DNA of 64,000 bases from an uncultured Bacillaceae bacterium (GCA_947497585.1 CANMHG010000002.1:310001-374000), one strand, 5' to 3'; positions 38,315-47,446 are shown, counted from the stretch's first letter. The notes: a model not told the origin generated them from the letters alone. Numbers and translations are program-made.

Positions 38315-38822
38315 TTACTTTATATTGATACTGACCAACTAGTAATTTAGCCACATGAGTGAACATCTCAGTGCGGTTAATTAATCCATTCGTAAAAACA
38401 CCAACTGCCCCTTCTTTATGCCTAACATTATTTTCTTTCGTATAGAGGTCCATTACTTCTCCTAACTCTAACCCTTCTCTAACTTCCTTTGCAACTGATT
38501 CCGGTAAAAGAATTCTTGCTCCACCTGCTATAAATGGATCATTCACTCCATCGTAAAGAGCTCCCCAGTTGCAAAGAAAAAGCCCGTAGGATGTCTCGAA
38601 AACGCCACCCTCCAGACCAACACCAACACTAGATTCAGTTTTCATTCTCGCTGCCTTTGCACGATTAATGGCACCCTGAATCGTCTCTTCATCTGAGAAT
38701 GGTTGATTAGCTACACCTGAATCTACTGATGTAGGTATAAAGGAAGCAACCGAGCCTTCAAAGGCCATTTTCACTGCATCTACCTTTGTGGGATTTTTTG
38801 TTCCAATTGCAATGGTTAACAT
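38307..38822 (-). CDS. DUF84 inosine/xanthosine triphosphatase-like protein
   Basis: 171 residues, DUF84/YjjX family: house-cleaning hydrolases of ITP and XTP. Start IAIGTKNPTKVDAV is the family's nucleotide-binding motif; GVGLEGGV and GAVGVFTNGLI follow. ATG without a very strong ribosome site (AGGAGTTAGG upstream). The 3' end is built into the terminator hairpin. Followed by nothing on the same strand until the lipoprotein gene. Confidence 0.88.
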   Translation of the reverse strand: MLTIAIGTKNPTKVDAVKMAFEGSVASFIPTSVDSGVANQPFSDEETIQGAINRAKAARMKTESSVGVGLEGGVFETSYGLFLCNWGALYDGVNDPFIAGGARILLPESVAKEVREGLELGEVMDLYTKENNVRHKEGAVGVFTNGLINRTEMFTHVAKLLVGQYQYKVRN

Positions 38823-38844
38823 TTTTCACCTAACTCCTTTGTCT

Positions 38845-38870
38845 GAAAAAAAGAGCCTATTGAATAGGCC
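38845..38870 (-). terminator. Terminator of ytoP
   Basis: Short GAGCCTA / TAGGC pairing with a 5-nt loop followed on the minus strand by seven T, just past the ytoP stop. Confidence 0.65.
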
Positions 38871-38878
38871 CCTCACTC

Positions 38879-39952
38879 TTAGCTATTATTTCTAATTGAA
38901 TCAACTGTTGCACGATCAGAGGATTTTACAAGTTTTACTAATAATTCTTTTGCTGCTGCATAGTCATCAATGTGAACGATTGAAGCATGTGTGTGAATAT
39001 AACGAGAGCAGATTCCTACAACTGCTGATGGAACACCTTCATTTGAAGTATGGACACGTCCTGCATCGGTACCACCTTGAGAGATAAAGTACTGATAAGG
39101 AATTTTGTTTGTTTCAGCTGTATCTAGAACAAACTCACGCATTCCACGGTGTGTAACCATTGAACGGTCAAAAATTCGAAGGAGCGCACCTTTTCCAAGT
39201 TGACCAAATGCATTTTTATCACCAGACATATCATTTGCTGGACTTGCATCCATCGCAAAGAAAATATCCGGCTTAATCATATTAGCAGCAGTTTGTGCTC
39301 CACGTAATCCGATTTCTTCTTGAACGGTTGCCCCAGAGTACAGGATATTTGGAAGCTTTTCACCTTGTAATTCTTTTAAAAGTTCAACTGAAAGTCCACA
39401 TCCGTAACGATTATCCCAAGCCTTAGCAAGAATTTTCTTCTCGTTTGCCATTGGTGTAAATGGACAGATTGGAACGATTTGTTGACCAGGTCTAATACCT
39501 AATTCTAATGCATTCTCACGATTATCTGCCCCAATATCAATTAACATATTCTTAATATCCATTGGCTTGTTTCGTTGTGCATCATCTAATAAATGAGGAG
39601 GAATTGATCCTATTACCCCTATTACCGGACCATTATCGGTAATTACTTGTACGCGTTGAGCAAGTAAAACCTGACTCCACCAGCCACCTAAAGTTTGAAA
39701 GCGTAGCATTCCATTATCCGTAATTTGCGAAACCATAAACCCAACTTCGTCCATATGACCTGCAGCCATTACAATTGGACCATTCTCATCCCCGCGTTTA
39801 ACCCCGAAAATACTTCCTAATCCATCTTGAATCACTTCGTCTGAATATTTCTCTAACTGAGAACGCATAAATTTTCGAACTTGATGTTCATTTCCAGGAG
39901 CACCTGGAAGTTCCGTTAGCGTTTTAAAAAGCTCCATTGTTTCTTGGTTCAT
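38879..39952 (-). CDS. ytoP: M42-family aminopeptidase YtoP
   Basis: Dinuclear metal aminopeptidase (glutamyl/leucyl aminopeptidase and endoglucanase M family), cytoplasmic tetrahedral assemblies in relatives. 357 residues. Ligand motifs in order: [25 protein letters not shown] (catalytic Glu), FAMDAS, and GGTDAGR with HTH near the end. Start at ATG 39952 with AAGGAG upstream (MNQETMEL); a longer frame to 40009 is not supported. Confidence 0.94.
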   Translation of the reverse strand: MNQETMELFKTLTELPGAPGNEHQVRKFMRSQLEKYSDEVIQDGLGSIFGVKRGDENGPIVMAAGHMDEVGFMVSQITDNGMLRFQTLGGWWSQVLLAQRVQVITDNGPVIGVIGSIPPHLLDDAQRNKPMDIKNMLIDIGADNRENALELGIRPGQQIVPICPFTPMANEKKILAKAWDNRYGCGLSVELLKELQGEKLPNILYSGATVQEEIGLRGAQTAANMIKPDIFFAMDASPANDMSGDKNAFGQLGKGALLRIFDRSMVTHRGMREFVLDTAETNKIPYQYFISQGGTDAGRVHTSNEGVPSAVVGICSRYIHTHASIVHIDDYAAAKELLVKLVKSSDRATVDSIRNNS

Positions 39953-40168
39953 TATGTATTTCTCCTTTCCTCTTTGGCACCTCATTGGTGAAAGGGCATA
40001 CTTATGCATTTTTTTAGTAATCTAAAGATACAATATAAAAACAGATTTATTCATTTAGTATAACGAAATATAATAAACCTTTCCAGTAGAAAGATGGGTA
40101 CCTGCTTAACATGTATAGAATTGTTTTGTATACTAGAAGTAGATGGATAATGTAAGGAGGCGCATCTA

Positions 40169-40477
40169 ATGGGTTGGAAAAAGTTCGTACTTGGTCTAGG
40201 TGTTGGATTTGCAGGTGCATACCTATTAAAAGGTTCACTCCCTGAACAAAACCTTTCCGCTGAAAAAGCATTAAAGATTGCTAAAGCTTCTTTTAAGAAA
40301 AACGGTCCAATCAGCGGCTCATGGATTCATATGGTTCCAGAAACATTCGAAAAATTTAACATTAGTTACAGTGTCTATAAAGGTGGCATCTCGCGAAACT
40401 TAAATAATGAAGTGAAGCAATATGAGTTCCTCATTGATGCAAAAACAGGTTCAGTGCTAGAGGTTTATCCAATATAG
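40169..40477 (+). CDS. ytzB: PepSY domain protein YtzB
   Basis: 102 residues: short hydrophobic N-terminal helix (about residues 4-20) that may anchor or export it, then a PepSY domain (about 30-100), a fold often linked to peptidase inhibition. ATG with AAGGAGG upstream. In B. subtilis malS follows ytzB as I recall; here it is absent and ytnP converges directly. Confidence 0.88.
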   Translation: MGWKKFVLGLGVGFAGAYLLKGSLPEQNLSAEKALKIAKASFKKNGPISGSWIHMVPETFEKFNISYSVYKGGISRNLNNEVKQYEFLIDAKTGSVLEVYPI

Positions 40478-40487
40478 AGCTAAAGTG

Positions 40488-40516
40488 AGAGACACCTAAT
40501 AAGGAGTCTCTTTTTA
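40488..40516 (+). terminator. Terminator of ytzB
   Basis: AGAGAC / GTCTCT plus inner CCT / AGG, loop AATA, then five T. The stop codon of convergent ytnP is at its edge. Confidence 0.75.
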
Positions 40517-41353
40517 CTTACGTTTAATGTAATCAAGTATGTTTCCAGCTTCATCCCACTTGATTGCACGATAAATTGCATCATGATAAAAGCTGTACCA
40601 AGCTTTTTGATTTAAACCTAAGTCCATCCATTTTTGCTTTTGTTCTATAGACTTCATAGGATAGTCATCATAAGCCATCACCCAAAGAACATTCTGGTGA
40701 GCATGTGTAGGCATAATATCTGCCATATGAATAACAGTTTCACCATTGTTTTCAATAGTTACAATTGAATGTCCATCACTATGCCCACCAGTATGAGTCA
40801 TTTTTATGCCAGGAAATACCTCTATCTCACCACTAAAAGTTTTAACCTGGTTTTCGATACCTGCCCAATTTTCTTTCCAGTATGTATTTTTTGATCGTAT
40901 ATTAGGGTTTCGCATTTCATTCCATTCAATATCAGAAGTAATGATTGTTGCATTTTCAAAAGTTGATACTAGCGTATCCTCTTTCCACATAGTTAAACCA
41001 CAAGCATGATCAAAATGCATATGTGTCATGAGTACCATATCAATATCAGATAACTTGAGGTCAAGCCTTTCAAGAGATAGTTCGATCGAAGACTCTTCAT
41101 TCATTCCAAAATTTCTTTTCATTTTTTCTGACATTTTATTATTTCCAAGGCCAGATTCTATGAGAATATTTTTTCCACCCGCTTGTATTAAAATTGGATC
41201 TGAACGCAGCTCAATTTGGTTGTTATCATTAAATGGATATTTTTTTGTCCATAACGGTTTAGGTACAACACCAAACATCGCACCACCATCCAAATGGGTA
41301 ACTCCACCATTTAGCCACGTAAGTGTATATTCGCCTATTTTAAGACTTTCCAT
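40514..41353 (-). CDS. ytnP: Metallo-beta-lactamase-fold lactonase YtnP
   Basis: MBL-fold hydrolase, 279 residues, related to N-acyl-homoserine lactonases; B. subtilis YtnP is reported to degrade acyl-homoserine lactones and a Streptomyces signal. Dinuclear Zn site [10 protein letters not shown] (about residues 108-117) with [10 protein letters not shown] and HMADIMPTH further on. Start at ATG 41353 with AAGGAGG upstream; 14 extra in-frame codons upstream are not supported. Confidence 0.92.
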   Translation of the reverse strand: MESLKIGEYTLTWLNGGVTHLDGGAMFGVVPKPLWTKKYPFNDNNQIELRSDPILIQAGGKNILIESGLGNNKMSEKMKRNFGMNEESSIELSLERLDLKLSDIDMVLMTHMHFDHACGLTMWKEDTLVSTFENATIITSDIEWNEMRNPNIRSKNTYWKENWAGIENQVKTFSGEIEVFPGIKMTHTGGHSDGHSIVTIENNGETVIHMADIMPTHAHQNVLWVMAYDDYPMKSIEQKQKWMDLGLNQKAWYSFYHDAIYRAIKWDEAGNILDYIKRK

Positions 41354-41422
41354 AAAACCAAACCTCCTTTTGAAAGAATATTTCCATTTTATCATTTTAT
41401 TCTGTAATTTTAAATGAGAAGG

Positions 41423-41452
41423 AAAAAAGGAGTAGACTTAGGCGTCTACTCC
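41423..41452 (-). terminator. Terminator of trmB overlapping its 3' end
   Basis: Perfect 9-bp stem GGAGTAGAC / GTCTACTCC, loop of 6 nt, six T after it on the minus strand. The trmB TAG stop (41448..41446) is in the stem. Confidence 0.9.
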
Positions 41453-42093
41453 ACATTTAGGAATTTCACTTCACTTCGGTATATTGGAAAACCTTTTTCT
41501 GAGAATTTTTCCTCATACTCAGTCATAATATTGCCTTCGTAATCACTCTTGTGGAGATCAAGACTAACATAAGTTAAAAGTAACCCATAGTTCGAGAAAC
41601 TTGTTAAAGAATATTCAAATAGTCCCCTGTTATCCGTTTTAAAATGGATTTCTCCACCATCGATAAGGATACTCTTATATAAATCAAGGAATGTTTTATA
41701 AGTTAATCTTCTCTTTTCATGTCGTTTTTTCGGCCAAGGATCTGAAAAATTTAAATACACACGATCAACATCGGCTTTATTAAAAAACTTTTGTAAGTCA
41801 TTTGCATTTTGATTTAACAATTTCACATTTGGAAGATCTGCTTCAATAATCTGATCCAACGCCGTCACAATAACACTATCTGCCAATTCAATTCCGATAT
41901 AATTGATATCAGGGTTTTGTTTCGCCATTCCCGTAACAAATCTACCTTTTCCTGTACCTACTTCTATATGCAAAGGATTCGAATTCCCGAATACTTCATT
42001 CCACTTACCTTTATGTTGTTCAGGATTATGAATAACAAACTGTGGGAAGCTTTCTAACTTCTCTTTCGCCCACGGTTTATTTCTAACACGCAT
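41446..42093 (-). CDS. trmB: tRNA (guanine-N7)-methyltransferase
   Basis: Makes m7G at position 46 of the tRNA variable loop using S-adenosylmethionine. 215 residues. SAM-binding EVGTGKGRF (about 42-50) and the TrmB signature [15 protein letters not shown] (about 116-130) are clear. Two adjacent start codons (GTG 42096, ATG 42093); the ATG is chosen, at normal distance from GAGGTGG. Its promoter must be in the region that holds the 42143-42282 repeat, or read through it. Confidence 0.96.
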   Translation of the reverse strand: MRVRNKPWAKEKLESFPQFVIHNPEQHKGKWNEVFGNSNPLHIEVGTGKGRFVTGMAKQNPDINYIGIELADSVIVTALDQIIEADLPNVKLLNQNANDLQKFFNKADVDRVYLNFSDPWPKKRHEKRRLTYKTFLDLYKSILIDGGEIHFKTDNRGLFEYSLTSFSNYGLLLTYVSLDLHKSDYEGNIMTEYEEKFSEKGFPIYRSEVKFLNVE

Positions 42094-42142
42094 CACGCCA
42101 CCTCATTTAAATAACATTCGTTCAAAATAATATCATCGAATA

Positions 42143-42282
42143 ACTAAAAGCGCAAGCGCCTCGAACAGCCCCGACAAGCAAATGTTCTGTGGCCTAAAAA
42201 GTCTGCTCTTTGACTTTTTGGGACGCAGGTTATTTGACTGGAGAGGCTAGGCGCTGGAGCTGGACGATACTAAAAGCGCAAG
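42143..42282. repeat. Palindromic intergenic repeat of about 140 bp
   Basis: Bounded by the direct repeat ACTAAAAGCGCAAG at 42143-42156 and 42269-42282. Within it AAGCGCCT near the left pairs with AGGCGCT near the right, and CCTAAAAAGTC pairs with GACTTTTTGG around the loop TGCTCTTT (42193-42221). No reading frame of note. I recall such palindromes from other Bacillus genomes, but cannot search here. Only copy of this element in the window. Confidence 0.85.
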
Positions 42283-42301
42283 ATACCAGATTAGACCTAC
42301 A

Positions 42302-42331
42302 AAAGCCGGTCATCCTCAAATGACCGGCTTT
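42302..42331 (-). terminator. Perfect hairpin upstream of ytzH
   Basis: 12-bp stem AAAGCCGGTCAT / ATGACCGGCTTT with loop CCTCAA and a short T tail. No annotated gene ends next to it. On the minus strand it could end ytmP transcripts that have run antisense through ytzH. Confidence 0.5.
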
Positions 42332-42399
42332 GCTCGTATAAAAAAGGCATCTTTTTGGCAATTTAATAATATCATCTAGCCCTATAAGGAGTTGTACTA

Positions 42400-42678
42400 A
42401 TGCCACTAAATCATACAGACCAAATGCATCTATTAAAGGATATATTATCAAATCAACAAACTGACTGCTGTGGGACAGTTGCTGAGTGTGAACAAATGGA
42501 GAGAATTATTAAATCCTTAATGATTAATACAGACATTGATCACAATGTTAAATCTGTGTTGCAGGATATTTACTCATATAGTCAAAATGGAAAATATACT
42601 CAATCACTTGATAACCATATAGACAACTATAGAACGGAACTAACTCAATGGATAAGTGATATAGATTCCTTTAGCTAA
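42400..42678 (+). CDS. ytzH: Small conserved protein YtzH
   Basis: 92 residues, YtzH family, function unknown. Helical, with two Cys in DCCGTVAECEQ (about residues 25-35). ATG with AAGGAGTTG upstream. Its stop is 7 nt from that of convergent ytmP with no terminator between, so the two transcripts must overlap. Confidence 0.88.
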   Translation: MPLNHTDQMHLLKDILSNQQTDCCGTVAECEQMERIIKSLMINTDIDHNVKSVLQDIYSYSQNGKYTQSLDNHIDNYRTELTQWISDIDSFS

Positions 42679-42685
42679 AATCTCC

Positions 42686-43540
42686 TTATGAAGTAAGGCT
42701 TTGCAAGTAATTGATCCAGTGCTGTGTTTCTTTGTGTAGATTTTTTGATTTGTACCAAAGTATCGATAAGATTGTCTGTGATACTACATACCATTTCATC
42801 CGTAATTGAAGGTTATCAGTTAGTTCCAGGCCATATAATTCTAACCAAGAATCCCACTCTTCCTTATCAATATACCAGTGTAGCAATAGTCCTATATCTA
42901 TAGCAGGATCAGCAATCATTGCTCCATCCCAATCAATAAGGTAAAGTTGTTTATCTCCAGTTTCTAGCCAATTATTATGATTCACATCACAATGACAAAC
43001 TACTTTATGGTCATATTGTATATTTTGAAGCTCCATTTCTAAAAAAAGAAGTCCTTCTGTAATGGTTCCAAGCTTAGAAAGGTCCTTCTCTTTCTCTAAA
43101 CGTTTATGAATATCTACTAAAATCTCTTCAGGGTGGAGAGGTTTTTTTTGTAGTCTTTTTAACATATCCAGCAGTTCGTTTGAATGGTGAATTTTACGAA
43201 GTAAATGAGCAATGTCTGGACCATTCATGTCCTGTGCTTTTAGCTCACGACCATTTATCCAATGTTGTGCGGTAATAACATCACCATTTTCTAAACGTCT
43301 TGTCCACATTAATTTAGGGACGATCCCTTCTGCGGATAAAACAGCCAAAAATGGAGATGAATTTCGCTTTAAGAAGAGCCTCTTGTCCTTTAACTGAGCA
43401 AAGTAAGCATCTCCTGTCGCTCCACCTGCAGGAAATATCTCCCATTCATCATCTAATATATAATCCAACCAATTCACCTTCAATTGCAACACAACATTTC
43501 TTAATTTATTGTCTCTATACTTTTTAAATGTATAGTTCAT
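42686..43540 (-). CDS. ytmP: Phosphotransferase YtmP (aminoglycoside/choline kinase fold)
   Basis: Kinase-like phosphotransferase of unknown substrate, up to 284 residues. Catalytic loop HCDVNHNNWL (about 185-194) and metal-binding LIDWDGA (about 205-211) are intact. Homologues as I recall them begin close to NWLDYILDDEWEI, so the true start may be the GTG at 43477; neither it nor the ATG at 43540 has a good ribosome site. Separate from amyX by a terminator. Confidence 0.85.
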   Translation of the reverse strand: MNYTFKKYRDNKLRNVVLQLKVNWLDYILDDEWEIFPAGGATGDAYFAQLKDKRLFLKRNSSPFLAVLSAEGIVPKLMWTRRLENGDVITAQHWINGRELKAQDMNGPDIAHLLRKIHHSNELLDMLKRLQKKPLHPEEILVDIHKRLEKEKDLSKLGTITEGLLFLEMELQNIQYDHKVVCHCDVNHNNWLETGDKQLYLIDWDGAMIADPAIDIGLLLHWYIDKEEWDSWLELYGLELTDNLQLRMKWYVVSQTILSILWYKSKNLHKETQHWINYLQSLTS

Positions 43541-43558
43541 AAGTTAGTTCTTTAGAAA

Positions 43559-43603
43559 CAAAAAAGACAGCTACCTGCCTATGGTTCAGAACAATAGCTA
43601 TCT
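43559..43603 (-). terminator. Terminator of amyX
   Basis: 9-bp stem AGACAGCTA / TAGCTATCT (one G-T in RNA), 21-nt loop, then six T on the minus strand. Confidence 0.75.
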
Positions 43604-43646
43604 ATCTAAATTTTAGGTTCTTATTGATGGTTAGTCAAGAAAAAAC

Positions 43647-45812
43647 TTAATGTTTTCCTACTTTCTGAAATAGCACCATTGTACTAATAGGATCAACTAT
43701 AACTTGTGATTCTTGTAGTGTAAATAGTGGTTCTATACCGGCTTTCTTTCCCTTACAGGCTACAAACCAATTTCCGTGACAAGGCAACTTCACTTCTTTA
43801 CTTTGACAAGAATTACTATGAATTACCAAAATAGATGACCATGGCCCATATTTTTCTACGTTAAATAAAGAATACATAAGAACACCCTCAGGTACATCAT
43901 AAAATTTTAAATGCCTTCTAATTTGGGCAGTAGAGTCAAACCTAAATGCACCATGTGCTTTACGAATAGAAATAATACCTTTAATGTATTTAACTTCTTC
44001 TAAATACTTATGTTTTCTAGACCAATCTAGTTTATTTATCGCATCTGGAGACTTGTAGCTATTTTCAACTCCTTGTTTCGTTCGGAAGAATTCCTGACCA
44101 CTATGCAAGAAGGGGATTCCTTGTGAAAGTAAGACCATAGCTGTTGCTAGTAAATGTCTTTTTTTCAAAATTTCATCTGATTCATGTGAGTTACATACGA
44201 TTAATTTATCCCATAACGTATGATTATCATGAGACTCGACATAATTAATCGTTTGAGTAGGCTCTAAAAATAATCCTTTATGCCCCTTCATAAAGGAAAC
44301 ACTTCCAGCAATTGACTCTTTGGCTTCAATCATTTTATGGGTATTACCCAGGGCAAACCCACGATCATACAGATTAAATGTACTCCCTTTTATTCCATCT
44401 CTAAATCTGTCATTAAAGTGGGCAATTCTAGGCATCCTTTGTGAATTTCGGATAGAGGCTTTATCATCAATAGGAAGTGGTGTGTTTAAGTCCCATCCTT
44501 CTCCTAATATAAGAACGTCTGGATTTATTTCGTCTACCGCTCTTCTTATGGTATTCATTGTTTCAATATCCAATATCCCCATTAAATCAAAGCGAAACCC
44601 ATCCACATTAAATTCCTTTAACCAGAAACTAACTGAATCCACAATAAATTTTCGTGCCATTTTGCGTTCTGAAGCAACATCATTACCTACCCCAGTTCCA
44701 TTTGATGGCATACCATATTTGTCATGTCTGAAGTAGTAACCTGGAACAATTTTTTCAAAGGAAGAATCTTCCCTGATATATACATGGTTATACACAACAT
44801 CTATAATTACTCGTAGTCCATGGTCATGTAATGTTTCAACCACGTTCTTTAGTTCAATAATTCGATTATAAGGGTCCCTCGGATTCGAGCAATAACTACC
44901 CTCAGGGACATTATAGTGTAAAGGGTTATAGCCCCAGTTATATTCTTCAGTATTACAGTCCTCTTTAACACCATAAAAATCATTTACAGGCAATAGCTCT
45001 ACATGTGTGATTCCTAATTCTAATAAATAGGACAAGCCGGATATAGTCCCGTTAGGACCCTTCGTGTTTAATTCCGTTATCCCTAAATATTTTCCTTTCT
45101 GTTTAATTCCACTTTCCGAATCGATAGAAAAATCCCGTACATGAGTCTCATAAATAATGGCGTCTGTTGCTTTTTGGAAAGGTGAAAGAGTGATAGGATT
45201 AACCTTTGTTTTTTCTAGATTGATAATGACTCCATATTCTCCGTTAATAGAAACTGCCTTTGCATATGGATCAACAGCTTCTCTCCAACTCTGGTTCACA
45301 CAAACTAAATAAGTATAATAAAGACCCTCCAAATCACCTGGTATCGTTAACTGCCAGACTCCATTTTGCTCTCTTGTCATTTGATAAATATCTACTTGTT
45401 CTTGATTTTCATCAAATATTTTTAATTTTACACTCGTTGATGAGGGAGCCCATACTTTAAATGTTGATTCTGGAAGTGAATATAATACACCAAGATCATC
45501 ACCATCATAAGAGTACAGCTCGTCAAAGTCTTTTGTACGGATAACAGCCCCGACTTGTAAATCGGTTTGAAACCCATGCTCATCTTTTACATTGTATTCA
45601 TCTCCAATAGATAGAACGGCTGTGAAATTACATACATATTTTATATGTGTATCGATATCATGTTTTTCAATAATATCAAGCTCCATATCCAGATCCTTTT
45701 TACAGAGAGTAAAAGTTTGACTCTCTCCTCCATAATAAGTTTTAGGAAGCAAGACAGTAATAACTGTTAACTCATCTAGATAAGCCTCAAAATTGCGTAC
45801 TATTGTTTCGAT
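43647..45812 (-). CDS. amyX: Type I pullulanase, likely AUC start
   Basis: Splits alpha-1,6 links in pullulan and glycogen-like polymers; cytoplasmic glycosyl hydrolase family 13. 721 residues: N-terminal domains, a CBM48-like domain, and a GH13 barrel with VIIDVVYNHV, GFRFDLMG (nucleophile Asp), ILGEGWD (acid Glu) and SHDNHTLWD. The frame reads open 20 codons past the first ATG/GTG/TTG-type start (TTG, 45752). Its only strong ribosome site (GGAGGTGA) is 7 nt before an ATC at 45812, and the added METIVRNFEAY aligns with the B. subtilis AmyX start as I recall it. Downstream of ytlR in one operon. Confidence 0.88.
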   Translation of the reverse strand: METIVRNFEAYLDELTVITVLLPKTYYGGESQTFTLCKKDLDMELDIIEKHDIDTHIKYVCNFTAVLSIGDEYNVKDEHGFQTDLQVGAVIRTKDFDELYSYDGDDLGVLYSLPESTFKVWAPSSTSVKLKIFDENQEQVDIYQMTREQNGVWQLTIPGDLEGLYYTYLVCVNQSWREAVDPYAKAVSINGEYGVIINLEKTKVNPITLSPFQKATDAIIYETHVRDFSIDSESGIKQKGKYLGITELNTKGPNGTISGLSYLLELGITHVELLPVNDFYGVKEDCNTEEYNWGYNPLHYNVPEGSYCSNPRDPYNRIIELKNVVETLHDHGLRVIIDVVYNHVYIREDSSFEKIVPGYYFRHDKYGMPSNGTGVGNDVASERKMARKFIVDSVSFWLKEFNVDGFRFDLMGILDIETMNTIRRAVDEINPDVLILGEGWDLNTPLPIDDKASIRNSQRMPRIAHFNDRFRDGIKGSTFNLYDRGFALGNTHKMIEAKESIAGSVSFMKGHKGLFLEPTQTINYVESHDNHTLWDKLIVCNSHESDEILKKRHLLATAMVLLSQGIPFLHSGQEFFRTKQGVENSYKSPDAINKLDWSRKHKYLEEVKYIKGIISIRKAHGAFRFDSTAQIRRHLKFYDVPEGVLMYSLFNVEKYGPWSSILVIHSNSCQSKEVKLPCHGNWFVACKGKKAGIEPLFTLQESQVIVDPISTMVLFQKVGKH

Positions 45813-45856
45813 GATGTCACCTCCCTAACTAGATAGTGGAACTTTTCAAATGTCCC

Positions 45857-46789
45857 TTAGTTTATAATACTCATTCTACTTTTTTCAATCGTAACAGTTA
45901 CTGGTGACTTAGCTACTTGTTCTCCATCAGCATGGATAAATAATGGCTTAGCACTTTCAACTCTAATGGTATCTCCTGTATGTGAACTAACTTCCTTAAA
46001 CAGAATATGCTTTCCAAAAAACACACTTCCAAATACAGCTAAAAGTTTTAATCTAGATATGTTATGAACAACAGTAATATTTAATATACCGTCATTAGGT
46101 CGAGCATGTGGTGATATTTTCATACCGCCACCGTAATAACTTTGGTTGGATATTGTGACAAACCAAACATTTTGAAACCTATAAATATTTCCATCAATGG
46201 TGAGGGTAACGTTTGTTAACTCATATGTAAAAAGAAGCCTCATTAATGCAACAACATAAGAGAGAAAACCTAGGCCTAATTGGTGTAAGTACTTCTTTAT
46301 TTTTGACTCATTTGCTAGCTTTGAAACTTCTGCATCAAAACCAATACCAAGACTGTTCACAAACCCGTGTGACTTTTTTAGTTGATCAAAAGAAGCTCTA
46401 CCAACATCATATTTTCGTACCGGCATATTCATTCTCTTTAGTATCACGTTCAGGGCATCTAAAGGAGATTTTGGCAAGGAGTAGCCTCTTGAAAAATCAT
46501 TACCCGTTCCAGCAGGTATAAAACCAACTTTTACTTCTGGATGATCTACAAGTCCGTTGACAATCTCATTCATCGTACCATCCCCGCCTACACAAATAAT
46601 TCCTGCCACTTTATCTCCATACATTTTTGCAATCTGCCTTGCAAGCTCCGTAGCATGACCTGGATACTTTGTATTAAAAGATCGATAATTAACTTTGCGC
46701 TGGTCAAGCTCTTTAACTAACTTCTTCCAGACTTTTAATGATTTCCCGTTACTAGCTGCATTATTGACAATAAAGAATAATATTTTCAT
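45857..46789 (-). CDS. ytlR: Diacylglycerol/sphingosine kinase-like protein YtlR
   Basis: Lipid kinase of the DAGK catalytic family, 310 residues. Signature GGDGTMNEIVNGL (about 66-78), then IPAGTGNDFSRG, and a C-terminal sandwich domain with HADGE. Probably phosphorylates a membrane diacylglycerol-type lipid; not the main DgkB. ATG at 46789 with GAAGGG upstream; the frame runs 43 codons further but without support. 44 nt before amyX, likely co-transcribed. Confidence 0.9.
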   Translation of the reverse strand: MKILFFIVNNAASNGKSLKVWKKLVKELDQRKVNYRSFNTKYPGHATELARQIAKMYGDKVAGIICVGGDGTMNEIVNGLVDHPEVKVGFIPAGTGNDFSRGYSLPKSPLDALNVILKRMNMPVRKYDVGRASFDQLKKSHGFVNSLGIGFDAEVSKLANESKIKKYLHQLGLGFLSYVVALMRLLFTYELTNVTLTIDGNIYRFQNVWFVTISNQSYYGGGMKISPHARPNDGILNITVVHNISRLKLLAVFGSVFFGKHILFKEVSSHTGDTIRVESAKPLFIHADGEQVAKSPVTVTIEKSRMSIIN

Positions 46790-46935
46790 AGATTTACCCT
46801 TCATTTCTTTTATGATCAAAATAACCTTTTTATTATCTATTGTACCATTCATTATACAGCCAAAGAATCTATTAATACTTAGAAAATTTAAATAACGATT
46901 GTTACAGTATATTAACAATAAAGCCTGCTAATAAC

Positions 46936-46964
46936 TTGCCTATTTTTCCTAATTCTGTTATATT
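46936..46964 (+). promoter_or_regulatory. Promoter of the cold-shock gene
   Basis: TTGCCT, 17 nt, TATATT. Gives a 5' leader of about 110 nt (46971-47080), typical of Bacillus csp genes, whose long leaders affect translation in the cold. Confidence 0.7.
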
Positions 46965-47080
46965 TAATAGGAATTATTTTTGTTCGGTAAGTTAGGGAAG
47001 TCTTATGCTTTTCCACAATATCTACTTTGAGCAAGAATAGTAATACATTGTGTTTACACACGCACTAGGAGGCAACAAAC

Positions 47081-47281
47081 ATGGAAAATGGTAAAGTAAA
47101 ATGGTTTAACGCAGAAAAAGGTTTTGGATTCATCGAGCGCGAAGGAGCAGACGATGTATTCGTTCACTTCTCAGCTATCCAAGGTGACGGATTCAAAACT
47201 CTTGAAGAAGGTCAAACAGTTTCTTTTGACGTAGAGCAAGGTGCTCGTGGACCTCAAGCTGCTAACGTTCAAAAGATTTAA
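47081..47281 (+). CDS. Cold-shock protein (CspB/CspD type)
   Basis: RNA chaperone with a single OB fold; melts mRNA structure on cold shock. 66 residues with RNP1 KGFGFIE and RNP2 VFVHFSAI. Start ATG with CTAGGAGGCAA upstream. It could be called CspB or CspD; the sequence does not decide. Long leader and strong terminator. Confidence 0.95.
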   Translation: MENGKVKWFNAEKGFGFIEREGADDVFVHFSAIQGDGFKTLEEGQTVSFDVEQGARGPQAANVQKI

Positions 47282-47291
47282 TAAGCATTAG

Positions 47292-47328
47292 AAACAGACT
47301 CAAAATTTTGAGTCTGTTTTTTTTTGGC
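47292..47328 (+). terminator. Terminator of the cold-shock gene
   Basis: A perfect palindrome, AAACAGACTC with AAAATTTT at the top, followed by nine T. Confidence 0.95.
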
Positions 47329-47368
47329 TCTTTTTATAAAGTTTGGTGCTTAGAATATATATTTATAA

Positions 47369-47446
47369 GAGTGGATTGGAGCGGAAGGCACTTGACTCCT
47401 GCGGGAAGTAGAGGAAAGCAAGTGCCTGCAGCGCAAAGGAACGGTC
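47369..47446. repeat. Dispersed GC-rich repeat, copy B (inverted, centre deleted)
   Basis: The inverse of copies A and C: it starts GAGTGGATTGGAGCGGAAGG and ends GCGCAAAGGAACGGTC. Both ends are kept, but the central CGCGGGG...TCTCGA part is missing, leaving about 78 bp. The junction falls at a TTCC shared by both sides. It lies between the cold-shock terminator and the end of the NERD gene. The region to 47488 shows nothing else. Confidence 0.88.

Noticed and set aside
41028-41417. 129-codon plus-strand frame inside ytnP
   Set aside because: Antisense shadow of the lactonase gene.
44320-44736. 138-codon plus-strand frame inside amyX
   Set aside because: Antisense shadow of the GH13 catalytic domain; no ribosome site or known domain.
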